Below, in pieces: positions 6,427-16,047 of a stretch of DNA of 64,000 nt. Location: the NCBI RefSeq assembly GCF_900102085.1, contig NZ_FMVM01000001.1:496001-560000 (forward strand), read 5' to 3'. The notes under the pieces were generated by a model. That model saw only the letters and a list, made by a program, of their open reading frames with translations, ran no database searches and had not been told where the DNA came from. Position 1 is the first letter of the stretch. Each line of letters starts with the position of its first letter. The position numbers were made by a program, and so were the translations under genes. This stretch comes from Paenibacillus polysaccharolyticus. Its GTDB lineage: Bacteria > Bacillota > Bacilli > Paenibacillales > Paenibacillaceae.

Positions 6427-8535
6427 TTAAATACCTCCAATTTCATTTTTACTGCGATAGAACCCAACCAGTTCACGGGAAAGGTAATGGATGATTTCAT
6501 CCCTGTTTCCTTTGCCCAGCAGTGTAATCATCTCTTCTTGCAGAAGCAGTGCACTAATCTCGCTGAGCACCTCCAAACTTTCTTTGGACAACTCCTTTGG
6601 CCCCAGCATCAGTAATACATGACTGACACCTTCCGGGTCCTCCACTGTTCGAAGCAGAGGTTCCTCTAGTTGAAAAAGACTGATGGACGGCTTGTAGATA
6701 CTCTCACTCCGTGTATGGAAAAGGGCCAGCTGCGTCCCGGGAATCTTCTGACTTCCCATCGACTCGCGAACCTCAAGTAACTTGGCAACCTCACCCGGGT
6801 CCTTCAATATGCCTGAGCGATGTGCAACCTTACACATCCCAAGCACACTTTGAGCAAAATCAAGATGCGCATTATCCATTGCATGTACCTGAAACTTACC
6901 GATAATGCGTACAATTTCAAGCAGCGTTGCTTCCATTCCGTCCGCATCGGAGATTCTACGAGTGGTTGTCTCATTGCCCATGTCGCGGGATTTGCGATGT
7001 TGCCGCTGTAACGTTGTAGTTTTGATAAAATGTCGCAAGCTCTCGCTTTCTTCGCCTGTCAATAGCGGACTGACCTTGTAATACTGATCTTCCTCCATCG
7101 GTAAATCGACCGTAGACAACACCAGATCATACTCATCGGTTGGCATTCGTGCGGCTTCGTACCAAGAGACACTGTCTATAATCTGGATCTCCGGAAATTC
7201 CTTCGACAACCGACTGGATAACATGCGCGAGGAGCCAATGCCACTGTTGCATACAACGATGGCCCGAATTTCCTGCTTCAATGCTCGCAACCGTTCAATG
7301 GATGCACCAAAGTGCATGACTAGAAAACCGATCTCCTCATCCGGCACTTCTGCTCCCGGCCATGCATGCAACACGGACCTTTTCACCTGTTCAAAAAGAG
7401 TGTCATAATCCTTGCGAATCTGCTGTAGCAGTGGGTTACGTATCATCTGATGCCCTTCAAGTCGCTCCATTACCGGTACCATATGTGCAATTAAACCTTC
7501 ACGTAGCAAGCGGTCTTCATGAAACGCATAACCTGTTCTTTGTTGCATCTGGTCCGTAAGCGAATGCACCCTGTCCATCAGAATCAGATCATCGATCGGA
7601 AGCAGTCGTGAAGAATGAATCTGCTGTTCTGTCTCCGTAAGCAATTGGTGAAAATAAGCTTGCTCTTCATCCGAGAAGCCGACTCCAAGCTGTGAGGATA
7701 GAACACTGCAAAGGCGCGAAGCCATGAAAACTGGCACTCTCTCTTCATGTTGCTCCGCCACGGTCCCAGTGCCTGCAATCGTTCTTATCCCTGAGGAAGA
7801 ACGTTCTATATTAAAACCTTTACGTATCCGAACCACAGCTGCTGATAACTGAATGAGCAGTTTCATATACTGCCGTTCAGGTATCTTTTCAAGCCATTCG
7901 ATATCCGGTTGCCATAGTGCATTTTCAATGGTAAGTACATCGCTATGACCAATCATACTGAGCAACTTTTGATTAACGATGGAGCCTCCTTGCTCAGGCT
8001 GTCTACCAAAGAGATCCGACTCATCCAGTACTTCCAAAGCAAGCGCTGCAATGGCTCTGCGATGAATGGCTTCACTTCCGGTGATTTTGACACCGTAGCC
8101 TCGCCTTCGAACAAGCTTCAGACCCGCCTGCCGAATGCGTGACTCCAGATCATCCAGATCGGTGGTGACCGTCGAAACGGTCACTTTGAGATCCGAAGCG
8201 AGAGCAAGAAGTTTGACCGGCTCAGCTTCATCCAGCAGGATGCAAAGCATGAAGAGCTTACGCTCTTCCGGCGTAAACTCTACATATTCATTACCCTCCA
8301 GTTTCTGGCGTAATGCACTGAGGTCATCTGAACCGGAATCAATGCGTATTCCGGTTCCCGACTTTTTTTCGAGGCGCATACCGAGTGGTTCAAGCCACTG
8401 TTCAATCATCAGCAACTCACGATGCACGGTACGTGTACTCACTTTTACTTCAACGGCAATTTCACCCGCCGTGACTTCATGGGGATGTTCCAACAGGAAT
8501 TCCACGATTTCACGTTGTCTTTTGGTAATACTCAT
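6427..8535 (-). CDS. mtlR: BglG-type PRD transcriptional activator of the mannitol operon
   Basis: 702 residues with the full MtlR order: N-terminal HTH (QREIVEFLLEHPHEVTAGEIAVEVKVS region), Mga-type helical region, two PTS regulation domains (about 185-400), an EIIB-like domain with its cysteine in VVCNSGIGSSRM (about residue 429), and a C-terminal EIIA-like domain (about 550-690). In Bacillus and Geobacillus, MtlR is activated by HPr phosphorylation of PRD2 and inactivated through the EIIB and EIIA domains, coupling transcription to mannitol supply and catabolite state. It lies between mtlA and mtlF, so it is probably autoregulated within the operon. Confidence 0.95.
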   Translation of the reverse strand: MSITKRQREIVEFLLEHPHEVTAGEIAVEVKVSTRTVHRELLMIEQWLEPLGMRLEKKSGTGIRIDSGSDDLSALRQKLEGNEYVEFTPEERKLFMLCILLDEAEPVKLLALASDLKVTVSTVTTDLDDLESRIRQAGLKLVRRRGYGVKITGSEAIHRRAIAALALEVLDESDLFGRQPEQGGSIVNQKLLSMIGHSDVLTIENALWQPDIEWLEKIPERQYMKLLIQLSAAVVRIRKGFNIERSSSGIRTIAGTGTVAEQHEERVPVFMASRLCSVLSSQLGVGFSDEEQAYFHQLLTETEQQIHSSRLLPIDDLILMDRVHSLTDQMQQRTGYAFHEDRLLREGLIAHMVPVMERLEGHQMIRNPLLQQIRKDYDTLFEQVKRSVLHAWPGAEVPDEEIGFLVMHFGASIERLRALKQEIRAIVVCNSGIGSSRMLSSRLSKEFPEIQIIDSVSWYEAARMPTDEYDLVLSTVDLPMEEDQYYKVSPLLTGEESESLRHFIKTTTLQRQHRKSRDMGNETTTRRISDADGMEATLLEIVRIIGKFQVHAMDNAHLDFAQSVLGMCKVAHRSGILKDPGEVAKLLEVRESMGSQKIPGTQLALFHTRSESIYKPSISLFQLEEPLLRTVEDPEGVSHVLLMLGPKELSKESLEVLSEISALLLQEEMITLLGKGNRDEIIHYLSRELVGFYRSKNEIGGI

Positions 8536-8601
8536 ATCTCAGCCTCCGGCTCTGGGAAAACGGCTGCCCTTGTTTGAAGCTGGTTCGCAGTCTGCTCCCT
8601 T

Positions 8602-10065
8602 TTACTTCAAACGTTCAACAAGCGCATCGTATTCCGGGCTTTTTAGGAAGTTGTCAATGGATATATGCTCTGCATTAGGTGCTACCGACCGTGCACGATC
8701 CGTTAGTGTTTTTTGCGTAATAACAACGTCTGCGTCTTGCGGAATTTCACTGATCGCCGTGTTAGTTACAGCAACCTCAATTCCTTCGGCTTTCATTTTC
8801 TTACGCAGAATCGAAGCACCCATAGCACTCGAACCCATACCTGCATCGCAGGAGAAAACAATATTTTTCACATCTGCTTTTGCCTTGGATGCAACGGAAG
8901 TTGCGATATCCGCTGCTCTGTTCGCTTCATGGTTATCCGCTGTGATGGTTGCGTTTGCCGTGTTGCCTTGACTCTTCATATCTTTCATTCGGCTGGAGGC
9001 TTCTTCCAGATCCTCTTCCTTCTGTTTACCCGTTTTGAGTAGCAGAGAGGCAATCAGGAAGGAAACCACCGCTGCCACGATAACCCCGGCAAGCATTGGG
9101 ATATATCCACCTTTTGGTGTCAACAGGAAATAGGCAATGATACTGCCTGGTGATGGTGCCGAAACCAATCCCGCGCCAGTTAGCATGAACGTTAACGTAC
9201 CCGCTACACCGCCGGCGATGGCTGCCAGAATCAAAATAGGTCTCATCAGGATGTACGGGAAATAAATCTCATGAATCCCGCCGAAGAAATGAATGACCAC
9301 CGCACCAGGTGCAGAAGATCTCGCCATTCCACGACCGAAGAAACAATAAGCGAGCAAAATACCTAGTCCCGGTCCCGGGTTAGACTCAAGCATGTAAAGA
9401 ACGGATTTACCTAATTCTCTTGCCTGATCTGTTGCAATTGGTGTTAAAATCCCGTGGTTAATGGCATTGTTCAGGAACAATACTTTACCCGGTTCAATAA
9501 TCAGATTGACGAGTGGTAGCAAGCCCAGGTTCATCAAACCTTGTACGCCTGCAGACAACACTTTGCTAATGGCCTCTACTGCCGGCCCGATACCGAGCAA
9601 AGCAAAGATCGCCAAAATACCGCCGATAATTCCTGCCGAGAAATTGTTGACCAGCATCTCAAAACCGGCTCTGATCTTGCCCTCAATGGATTTATCAAAC
9701 TTCTTGATCACCCATGCACCGAAAGGCCCCGCAATCATGGCCCCGAGGAACATTGGAATATCCGTTCCGACAATGACACCGATGGTCATAATCGCCCCGA
9801 CGACACCACCACGTGTGCCATGCACCATCGTACCCCCGGTGTAACCGATCAGTAGCGGCAGCAAATAAGTAATCATCGGCCCTACAAGCTGCTCTATTGT
9901 CGCATTCGGAAACCATCCTGTTTTAATAAACATCGCTGTAATTAATCCCCAAGCAATAAATGCTCCCATATTGGGCATGACCATACCGCTCAGAAATCGT
10001 CCGAAGCGTTGCACACCAACACGTAACCCACCTTTGGAATTGGATGTTTGATCCAAATTACTCAT
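8602..10065 (-). CDS. mtlA: PTS mannitol transporter EIICB
   Basis: 487-residue membrane permease-kinase that imports mannitol and phosphorylates it to mannitol 1-phosphate. The N-terminal EIIC part (about 1-350) is strongly hydrophobic and carries the conserved GGIHEIYFPYILM loop. A charged linker (about 350-380) leads to the EIIB domain with the phosphocysteine in FSCDAGMGSSAMGAS (about residue 405). The EIIA part is encoded separately by mtlF. First gene of the operon, with an AAGGAGG-type ribosome site directly upstream. Confidence 0.96.
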   Translation of the reverse strand: MSNLDQTSNSKGGLRVGVQRFGRFLSGMVMPNMGAFIAWGLITAMFIKTGWFPNATIEQLVGPMITYLLPLLIGYTGGTMVHGTRGGVVGAIMTIGVIVGTDIPMFLGAMIAGPFGAWVIKKFDKSIEGKIRAGFEMLVNNFSAGIIGGILAIFALLGIGPAVEAISKVLSAGVQGLMNLGLLPLVNLIIEPGKVLFLNNAINHGILTPIATDQARELGKSVLYMLESNPGPGLGILLAYCFFGRGMARSSAPGAVVIHFFGGIHEIYFPYILMRPILILAAIAGGVAGTLTFMLTGAGLVSAPSPGSIIAYFLLTPKGGYIPMLAGVIVAAVVSFLIASLLLKTGKQKEEDLEEASSRMKDMKSQGNTANATITADNHEANRAADIATSVASKAKADVKNIVFSCDAGMGSSAMGASILRKKMKAEGIEVAVTNTAISEIPQDADVVITQKTLTDRARSVAPNAEHISIDNFLKSPEYDALVERLK

Positions 10066-10384
10066 TGGTTTATCCTCCTTGAATCAAGTCATTATTCTTA
10101 TGAAAGGGGTATCATTGATCCCCTGCTGTAATCCTAAGCGAGAAACCCTTCCTGTTCAATCAAATGAAAGCGTACTTTCGTCATGAACATTGATGACAAC
10201 ATTGGATTATGTAATCGCTTTTCATTAGGAATATATGCTCAATCCGTTGATACGCAAGGCTTTTCTTGCCTATGACTTTATTCATATACAACATACAAAG
10301 CAATAAAATAGCTTGGTCCGTTTGCATTTTTTTTATTCATGATGCTATGTCACTCCTATTCAATCTCCTCCAAAATACGTAAAA
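10066..10384 (-). promoter_or_regulatory. mtlA upstream region with weak cre-like sites
   Basis: The 5' leader and presumed MtlR-activated promoter of the mannitol operon. A GGGGATCA/TGATACCCC hairpin sits just before the ribosome site (about 10105-10125). TGTAATCGCTTTTCA (10210-10224) and TGAAAGCGTACTTTC (10163-10177 region) resemble catabolite response elements with mismatches. No clear -35/-10 pair was found, as expected for an activator-dependent promoter. Confidence 0.35.
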
Positions 10385-10432
10385 AAACAGCAAAAAACCT
10401 GCGTAAGCTCCATAGCTCACACAGGTTTAAAG
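10385..10432 (-). terminator. gcvH terminator
   Basis: On the minus strand the stem AAACCTGTGTGAGCT/AGCTTACGCAGGTTT is followed by a T-rich tract, directly after gcvH. Confidence 0.8.
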
Positions 10433-10508
10433 AACAAGATTTTTTATATTCAAACGAGATTATATATATGTCAATAAGTACAAATCAACTCGACAATCCA
10501 GTCGAATT

Positions 10509-10901
10509 CTATTCCTCAGTATGTTTAAGATAAGCATCCGCCTTCAGCAATGTGGATAATGCAGCTGCTACATCTCCATCGACACGGATTTCGATCATCC
10601 AGCCTTCTTCATAAGGAGAACTATTGACCAGTTCTGGCGAATCCTGCAAAGCTTCATTCACTGCAACAATGGTGCCGCTGACAGGTGAGAACAGATCAGA
10701 TACCGTTTTGACGGATTCAATCGTACCGATGCTGTCTTCTGCTTTTACACCGGCTTCAAGATCAGGCAATTCTACAAACACAATGTCACCCAGCTGATGC
10801 TGCGCGAACTCGGTAATGCCAATACGTACGGTATCCTCCCCTACGGTTTGCACCCATTCGTGCTCTTTACTGTACAGGAAATCATTTCTCAATTCGCTCA
10901 T
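10509..10901 (-). CDS. gcvH: Glycine cleavage system H protein
   Basis: 130-residue lipoyl carrier protein that shuttles the aminomethyl group between GcvP, GcvT and lipoamide dehydrogenase. The lipoylated lysine is Lys65 in GTIESVKTVSD. In Bacillus subtilis GcvH also serves as the lipoyl relay for other dehydrogenases. The gene stands alone with its own terminator and runs divergently from the riboswitch-controlled gcvT operon, so it is probably expressed independently of glycine. Confidence 0.96.
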   Translation of the reverse strand: MSELRNDFLYSKEHEWVQTVGEDTVRIGITEFAQHQLGDIVFVELPDLEAGVKAEDSIGTIESVKTVSDLFSPVSGTIVAVNEALQDSPELVNSSPYEEGWMIEIRVDGDVAAALSTLLKADAYLKHTEE

Positions 10902-10969
10902 CGATATCCGCCTCGCTTTTCATTAATGAGTGCATGCGTTCTTTGACCTTCACCTTTTTCCCAAACAAC

Positions 10970-10999
10970 AGCGTATGATATTTCAGATTCAAATGTCAA
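10970..10999 (-). promoter_or_regulatory. Candidate gcvH promoter
   Basis: Minus-strand TTGACA (10999-10994), 18-base spacer and TACGCT (10975-10970), about 70 bases before gcvH. The -35 is perfect and the -10 is weak. Confidence 0.5.
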
Positions 11000-11172
11000 G
11001 TTAGCTCACAGTTTATTTAAATTTCGACACCTCACCGTGTGTCCTCACACTACTCTTTCTGCATATAATGGTGAATATTAGAATAGTAAGCGCACTCTTT
11101 TAAAATAACCGAACATTAATATAGTATAAACATTAAATATTCGTATTTTACACAATTTCAATGATATCGTTC

Positions 11173-11202
11173 TTGACATCAGGACTGTATTCACGTTTTA
11201 AT
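11173..11202 (+). promoter_or_regulatory. Sigma-A promoter of the gcvT operon
   Basis: TTGACA (11173-11178) and TTTAAT (11197-11202) with an 18-base spacer precede the glycine riboswitch. Confidence 0.65.
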
Positions 11203-11254
11203 GAGAAGAGCAACTGAAGTTAATTGGACTACGTATGAACCGCGGATGAATGTA

Positions 11255-11535
11255 AAGGGAGAGATTGCCCGTACACCCGGTTTGGGGATGTGCATGAGGC
11301 GGCGCCGAAGGAGTAAACCACCGACAAGCGGGGGTGAATCTCTCAGGCAAAAGGACTTTTACAGGACGCAACTCTGGAGAGCATCTAAACGTCCTATACG
11401 GACGTTATGATCACCCAAGGGGAAACCTGTCTGAATAAACGGCGGGGTAACTCTCAGGTACAAGGGACAGAGCCTAAGAATACAGCGTGCTACTTGGCAT
11501 GCCGGTTCTTTGGCCTGTCCTTTTCCTTTTTCCCC
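11255..11535 (+). promoter_or_regulatory. Tandem glycine riboswitch
   Basis: Two consecutive glycine aptamers are visible. The first is closed by GAGAGATT (about 11260-11267) and AATCTCTC (about 11336-11343), with the conserved GCCGAAGGAGTAAAC and CTCTCAGGCAAAAGGAC segments. The usual linker CTCTGGAGAG follows, then a second aptamer with AAGGGGAAACC and CTCTCAGGTACAAGGGACAGAG. The expression platform is the terminator hairpin that follows. By family knowledge, glycine binding prevents termination and turns on the degradation genes gcvT-gcvPA-gcvPB. Confidence 0.93.
11465..11531 (+). terminator. Riboswitch-controlled terminator
   Basis: GGACAGAGCC plus AAGAA pairs with TTCTTTGGCCTGTCC around a GC-rich inner loop, followed by TTTTCCTTTTT. 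The 5' arm is the tail of aptamer 2, so ligand binding can compete with it. Beyond it, 11536-11701 shows nothing recognisable. Confidence 0.8.
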
Positions 11536-11701
11536 AAAAATGAATTGCAGGTTCTAGAATCGTACTGAACATAACCAATGAAAAAATGTAGAACAGTCGG
11601 CTGTTAACTCTCGATTACCAAAATTACTTAAGCATTATTGATCTGGCTCACAGTACGTGTTTTCATACTTGGCCTACTACGGCCCATGACGAGGTGATTG
11701 G

Positions 11702-12844
11702 ATGTCTGATTTATTAAGAACACCACTCTTCCCCCTATACGCGCAATATGAAGGTGTACGTTGCATTGATTTTGGCGGTTGGGAGTTGCCCGTGCAGTTT
11801 AGCGGTATTCAAAAAGAGCATGAAGCCGTGCGCGAGCGCGCCGGGCTGTTTGATGTATCCCATATGGGCGAATTCACCGTAACGGGTGAACAGGCAGAAG
11901 CCTTTTTGCAAAACATGACAACCAACGACGTGAGCGCAACTGTACCAGGTCAGGCACAATACACACTGATGTGTTATCCCGATGGCGGTGTAGTGGATGA
12001 TCTGCTCATCTATAAACTCGCGGAGCAACACTACATGCTGGTCGTCAATGCCTCCAATATCGACAAAGACTGGGCATGGTTGCAGGAGCACATTATACCT
12101 GGGGTGAACATGACCAATGATTCCGAGCAAACGGCGTTGCTTGCGCTACAAGGCCCTTTAGCGGTCGATATTCTCTCGAAGGTTACAGGTTCAGAGATTG
12201 ATGCAAGCTCCATCGAACCGTTCCGCTTCGTGCAGCATGCCGAGGTATGCGGAGTAAAGCTACTGCTATCACGAACCGGTTACACCGGAGAAGATGGCTT
12301 TGAACTGTATGTTGCAGCTGATCAGGCAGCCCTCGTATGGAACGGACTGATGGAAGCCGGTGCTGATGTAGGCCTCGTTCCAGCAGGACTTGGTGCACGT
12401 GATACACTACGATTCGAAGCGAAGTTGCCTTTATACGGGCAGGAATTATCACCAACCATCTCTCCACTGGAGGCAGGGCTGGGCATGTTTGTGAAACTGA
12501 ACGCCGGGTCTTTTATCGGACACGAAGCTTTGTTGCAACAAAAAAATGACGGCCCTGCCCGCAAGCTGATCGGTATCGAAGTGCTGGAGCGTGGCATACC
12601 GCGGCCCCATTACCCGATCTATGCGGATGGCGTTCAGATTGGTGAAGTGACAACCGGTACACAATCGCCAACCTTGAAACGTAATCTGGGGCTTGCCCTG
12701 ATTGACAGCAAATATACTGCACTGGGTACACCACTGGAGATTGAGATTCGTGGCAAAAAGCTAAAAGCCGAGGTCGTCAAGACCCCTTTTCATAAACGGA
12801 CACGTACGTCAAAGACACCTACCCAAGGAGCTGAGCAAGCATGA
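11702..12844 (+). CDS. gcvT: Glycine cleavage system T protein (aminomethyltransferase)
   Basis: 380-residue folate-dependent enzyme that transfers the methylene carbon of the aminomethyl-H protein to tetrahydrofolate and releases ammonia. Visible family features are the N-terminal [10 protein letters not shown] and the folate-domain string FDVSHMGEF, the central [14 protein letters not shown], and [17 protein letters not shown] near the middle. The start has GAGGTG seven bases upstream. The stop overlaps gcvPA by four bases (ATGA), and the gene is the first of the riboswitch-controlled operon. Confidence 0.96.
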   Translation: MSDLLRTPLFPLYAQYEGVRCIDFGGWELPVQFSGIQKEHEAVRERAGLFDVSHMGEFTVTGEQAEAFLQNMTTNDVSATVPGQAQYTLMCYPDGGVVDDLLIYKLAEQHYMLVVNASNIDKDWAWLQEHIIPGVNMTNDSEQTALLALQGPLAVDILSKVTGSEIDASSIEPFRFVQHAEVCGVKLLLSRTGYTGEDGFELYVAADQAALVWNGLMEAGADVGLVPAGLGARDTLRFEAKLPLYGQELSPTISPLEAGLGMFVKLNAGSFIGHEALLQQKNDGPARKLIGIEVLERGIPRPHYPIYADGVQIGEVTTGTQSPTLKRNLGLALIDSKYTALGTPLEIEIRGKKLKAEVVKTPFHKRTRTSKTPTQGAEQA

Positions 12845-14196
12845 GCAAGCATCGCTACATCCCCATGACAGAACAAGACCAGAGCGCTATGCTGGCCACG
12901 ATCGGCGTGGATACTCTTGAAGATTTGTTCAAAGATATCCCGCAGGAAATTCGTTACCAAGGCGAGTTGCCTGTGTCCTCCAAACTGGATGAATATGCCT
13001 TAACTCGCCATATGTCAAAGCAAGCTGGCTCCAATGCCAACTTTGAAACACACGCCAGCTTCCTCGGCGCAGGCATCTATGACCACCACATCCCTTCAGT
13101 CATCAACCATGTCATTTCCCGTTCGGAGTTCTATACAGCCTACACCCCTTATCAGCCGGAGATCAGCCAAGGAGAATTGCAGGCTATCTTTGAATTTCAG
13201 TCGTATATTTGTGAACTGACAGGTATGGCGGTAGCCAACGCGAGTATGTATGACGGAGCAACGGCCTTTGCAGAAGCTGGTAATCTTGCCGCCGCAGCTA
13301 CCCGTCGCAAACAGCTTATCGTATCTCGCACCGTGCACCCTGAAGCCCGTCAAGTATTGCAGGCATATGCACATGGCCTGAGTCTGGAGATTGTAGAGAT
13401 TGGTTATAAAGATGGGGTTACCGATTGGGATGCCCTGCAAACGGCCATTTCGGAAGATACCGCAGCGGTTATGATTCAGAGCCCGAACTTCTTTGGTGCC
13501 GTGGAAAATATAAAACAGGCTGCCGACCTTGTGCACACGCACAAAGGGCTGCTCGTGGTGAGCGCCAACCCGCTGTCGCTCGGTTTGCTGGAAGCCCCAG
13601 GCAAGCTGGGCGCCGACATCGTTGTAGGCGATGCGCAGCCCCTCGGAATCGCCGCTTCGCTCGGCGGACCCACTTGCGGATACTTCGCCGTGTCCCAGGC
13701 TCACATGCGCCGGATTCCTGGTCGAATCGTCGGCCAGACGACCGACCGCAACGGCAAACGCGGTTTCGTGCTTACGTTGCAAGCACGTGAACAGCACATT
13801 CGCCGTGAAAAGGCGACGTCCAACATCTGTTCAAATCAGGCTTTGTTAGCACTCAGTGCTTCTGTCTATATGTCTACCATGGGAAGACAAGGCATGATTG
13901 ATGTTGCTGATCTGAATTTGCAGAAGAGTCACTATGCACGAAATACGTTAACAGCTATTTCCGGAGTGAAACTCACTTTTACTGCCCCTACGTTTAACGA
14001 GTTCGTCATCCAGCTCCCTGAAGAAACCGATGTGGATGCTCTTCAGCTGAAACTGCTGGATGCAGGCTTCATCGGCGGTTATGAACTCGGACGTGAATAT
14101 TCGGAACTGGCAGGACATATGCTCATTGCGGTCACCGAACGACGCAGCAAAGAAGAGATCGATGAATTCGCACGTGTATTGGAGGGATCGCTGTGA
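12841..14196 (+). CDS. gcvPA: Glycine dehydrogenase (decarboxylating) subunit 1
   Basis: 451-residue N-terminal half of the split P protein. With GcvPB it decarboxylates glycine using pyridoxal phosphate and loads the aminomethyl group on GcvH. Conserved strings include [30 protein letters not shown] and [19 protein letters not shown] (read in part). This subunit lacks the PLP lysine, which is normal, since the lysine is in GcvPB. It overlaps both neighbours by four bases, consistent with equimolar translation. AAGGAG lies at the end of gcvT. Confidence 0.96.
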   Translation: MSKHRYIPMTEQDQSAMLATIGVDTLEDLFKDIPQEIRYQGELPVSSKLDEYALTRHMSKQAGSNANFETHASFLGAGIYDHHIPSVINHVISRSEFYTAYTPYQPEISQGELQAIFEFQSYICELTGMAVANASMYDGATAFAEAGNLAAAATRRKQLIVSRTVHPEARQVLQAYAHGLSLEIVEIGYKDGVTDWDALQTAISEDTAAVMIQSPNFFGAVENIKQAADLVHTHKGLLVVSANPLSLGLLEAPGKLGADIVVGDAQPLGIAASLGGPTCGYFAVSQAHMRRIPGRIVGQTTDRNGKRGFVLTLQAREQHIRREKATSNICSNQALLALSASVYMSTMGRQGMIDVADLNLQKSHYARNTLTAISGVKLTFTAPTFNEFVIQLPEETDVDALQLKLLDAGFIGGYELGREYSELAGHMLIAVTERRSKEEIDEFARVLEGSL

Positions 14197-15791
14197 CTCA
14201 GGAAACGACCACAAAAGTAACCATTGCGGGAGCTTCATCGGAAACATCTAACCTACATCAGTCAGTCAATGTGCAGACTGGAATGGACTCGCAAGCATTA
14301 GGAAATTCGACCAGTCCGCAAGTCGCACCATCCGTTGCTCCCGAACAAACTCTGATTTTTGAACTGAGCAGTCCCGGACGTGTGGCCTATTCCTTGCCGG
14401 AATGTGATGTTCCCCGTCAGCATGCTGATACGTTGATTCCCCGGGAAATGCTGCGCTCGGAAGCGGCCGCGTTGCCGGAAGTATTCGAGGTTGATGTTAT
14501 TCGTCATTATACGGCATTGTCCCGCCGCAACTTCGGGGTAGATAACGGCTTTTATCCACTTGGTTCATGTACAATGAAATACAATCCAAAGATCAACGAA
14601 GATGTAGCACGTTACAACGGCTTTGCCAAGATCCATCCCTATCAGCATGAATCCAGTCTTCAAGGTGCTCTCGAACTGCTCCATACTTTACAAAATGATC
14701 TTGCAGGTCTGACCGGTATGGATGCCGTAACCCTGCAACCTGCTGCCGGTGCACACGGGGAATGGACCGGACTTATGATGATTCGAGCTTATCACGAAAG
14801 CCGTGGCGAACTGCGTACCAAGGTTATCGTACCGGATTCATCTCATGGCACGAACCCGGCCAGCGCAACCGTAGCTGGATTCGAAACGGTGACAATCCCG
14901 TCGCGTACGGACGGTCTGGTCGATCTTGATGCTCTCCGTGCAGCAGTCGGTTCAGATACCGCAGCACTCATGCTGACCAATCCGAATACGCTCGGCTTGT
15001 TTGAAAAGGATATTCAAGAGATTGCGTCCATCGTACACGAAGCTGGCGGATTATTGTATTATGACGGAGCTAACTCCAATGCCATCATGGGCATTACACG
15101 TCCGGGAGATATGGGCTTTGATGTGGTGCATCTGAATTTGCATAAAACGATGAGCACACCTCACGGTGGTGGTGGACCTGGTGCCGGACCTGTCGGTGTG
15201 AAGAGCCGCCTGATCCCGTTCTTACCTAAACCGATGGTTGTTCAAAATGATCAAGGCATGTACGCTCTGGATTACGAAGGAGATCAATCGATCGGTCGGG
15301 TCAAAGCCTATTATGGCAACTTCGGTATTCTTGTTCGTGCTTATGCTTATATCCGCACTTATGGACCAGAAGGGCTTCGCCGTGTGTCCGAATGTGCTGT
15401 GCTGAACGCCAATTATATGATGGCTCGCCTGGCACCTCATTACGAGATTCCTTATCCTGGCGTGTGCAAACATGAATTTGTCATGTCAGGCCGTGGCCTG
15501 AAGCAGTATGGTGTACGCACACTGGATGTAGCCAAACGCCTGCTGGACTTTGGCTATCACCCGCCAACCATCTACTTCCCGCTTAATGTCGAGGAGTGCA
15601 TTATGATTGAGCCAACGGAAACCGAGAGCAAAGAGACGCTGGACGGATTTATCGATACAATGATCCGTATTGCGAAGGAAGCCGAAGAAACACCGGAATT
15701 GGTGCTCAACGCTCCGTACGGCACGCCGGTAACTCGTCTCGATGAAACGACCGCAGCACGCAAACCTGTATTAAACTGTGCTTGTAGCTAA
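14193..15791 (+). CDS. gcvPB: Glycine dehydrogenase (decarboxylating) subunit 2
   Basis: 532-residue C-terminal half of the P protein and its catalytic subunit. The PLP lysine is in [16 protein letters not shown], followed by the glycine-rich loop [11 protein letters not shown]. The family is about 490 residues. Here a Ser/Thr/Gln-rich extension of about 50 residues precedes the usual start of the fold ([19 protein letters not shown]). The GTG at 14193 is supported by GGAGG seven bases upstream and by the four-base overlap with gcvPA, so the extension appears genuinely translated. Last gene of the operon. Confidence 0.95.
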   Translation: MTQETTTKVTIAGASSETSNLHQSVNVQTGMDSQALGNSTSPQVAPSVAPEQTLIFELSSPGRVAYSLPECDVPRQHADTLIPREMLRSEAAALPEVFEVDVIRHYTALSRRNFGVDNGFYPLGSCTMKYNPKINEDVARYNGFAKIHPYQHESSLQGALELLHTLQNDLAGLTGMDAVTLQPAAGAHGEWTGLMMIRAYHESRGELRTKVIVPDSSHGTNPASATVAGFETVTIPSRTDGLVDLDALRAAVGSDTAALMLTNPNTLGLFEKDIQEIASIVHEAGGLLYYDGANSNAIMGITRPGDMGFDVVHLNLHKTMSTPHGGGGPGAGPVGVKSRLIPFLPKPMVVQNDQGMYALDYEGDQSIGRVKAYYGNFGILVRAYAYIRTYGPEGLRRVSECAVLNANYMMARLAPHYEIPYPGVCKHEFVMSGRGLKQYGVRTLDVAKRLLDFGYHPPTIYFPLNVEECIMIEPTETESKETLDGFIDTMIRIAKEAEETPELVLNAPYGTPVTRLDETTAARKPVLNCACS

Positions 15792-15833
15792 ATAAGTTGT
15801 GCTTAATTTACACGGCCCACTCCGTTAAAAGAA

Positions 15834-15892
15834 TAATCCCCTTGTGTATGATGAGGCGTTCTCTCCTTCTCACAAGGGGGTTTTCTTTATCC
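15834..15892 (+). terminator. Terminator of the gcv operon
   Basis: Stem ATCCCCTTGTG/CACAAGGGGG with a roughly 25-base loop, followed by a TTTTCTTT tract. Confidence 0.8.
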
Positions 15893-15937
15893 TTTTATCG
15901 CATTTGTAACATCAGCCGCCGTTTCACTTGTCAGAAA

Positions 15938-15976
15938 CAAAAAAAGCCGGTCTCCACTACTACGTGGACACCGGCA
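15938..15976 (-). terminator. Terminator of the ptsGHI operon
   Basis: Minus-strand stem GCCGGTGTCCAC/GTGGAGACCGGC followed by TTTTTTTG. It lies between gcvPB and ptsI, so the two convergent operons each have a terminator. Confidence 0.85.
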
Positions 15977-16047
15977 ATATTGCTGCACTAAGTCAGCCCT
16001 TTATCGGAAAAAGAAAGACCTCAGATCCGGAGGAAACTCCGGCAAAA

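Noticed and set aside
13096..13797. 233-codon open frame on the minus strand inside gcvPA
   Set aside because: Antisense shadow of a well-supported gene; its translation is low in recognisable motifs and it has no ribosome site.
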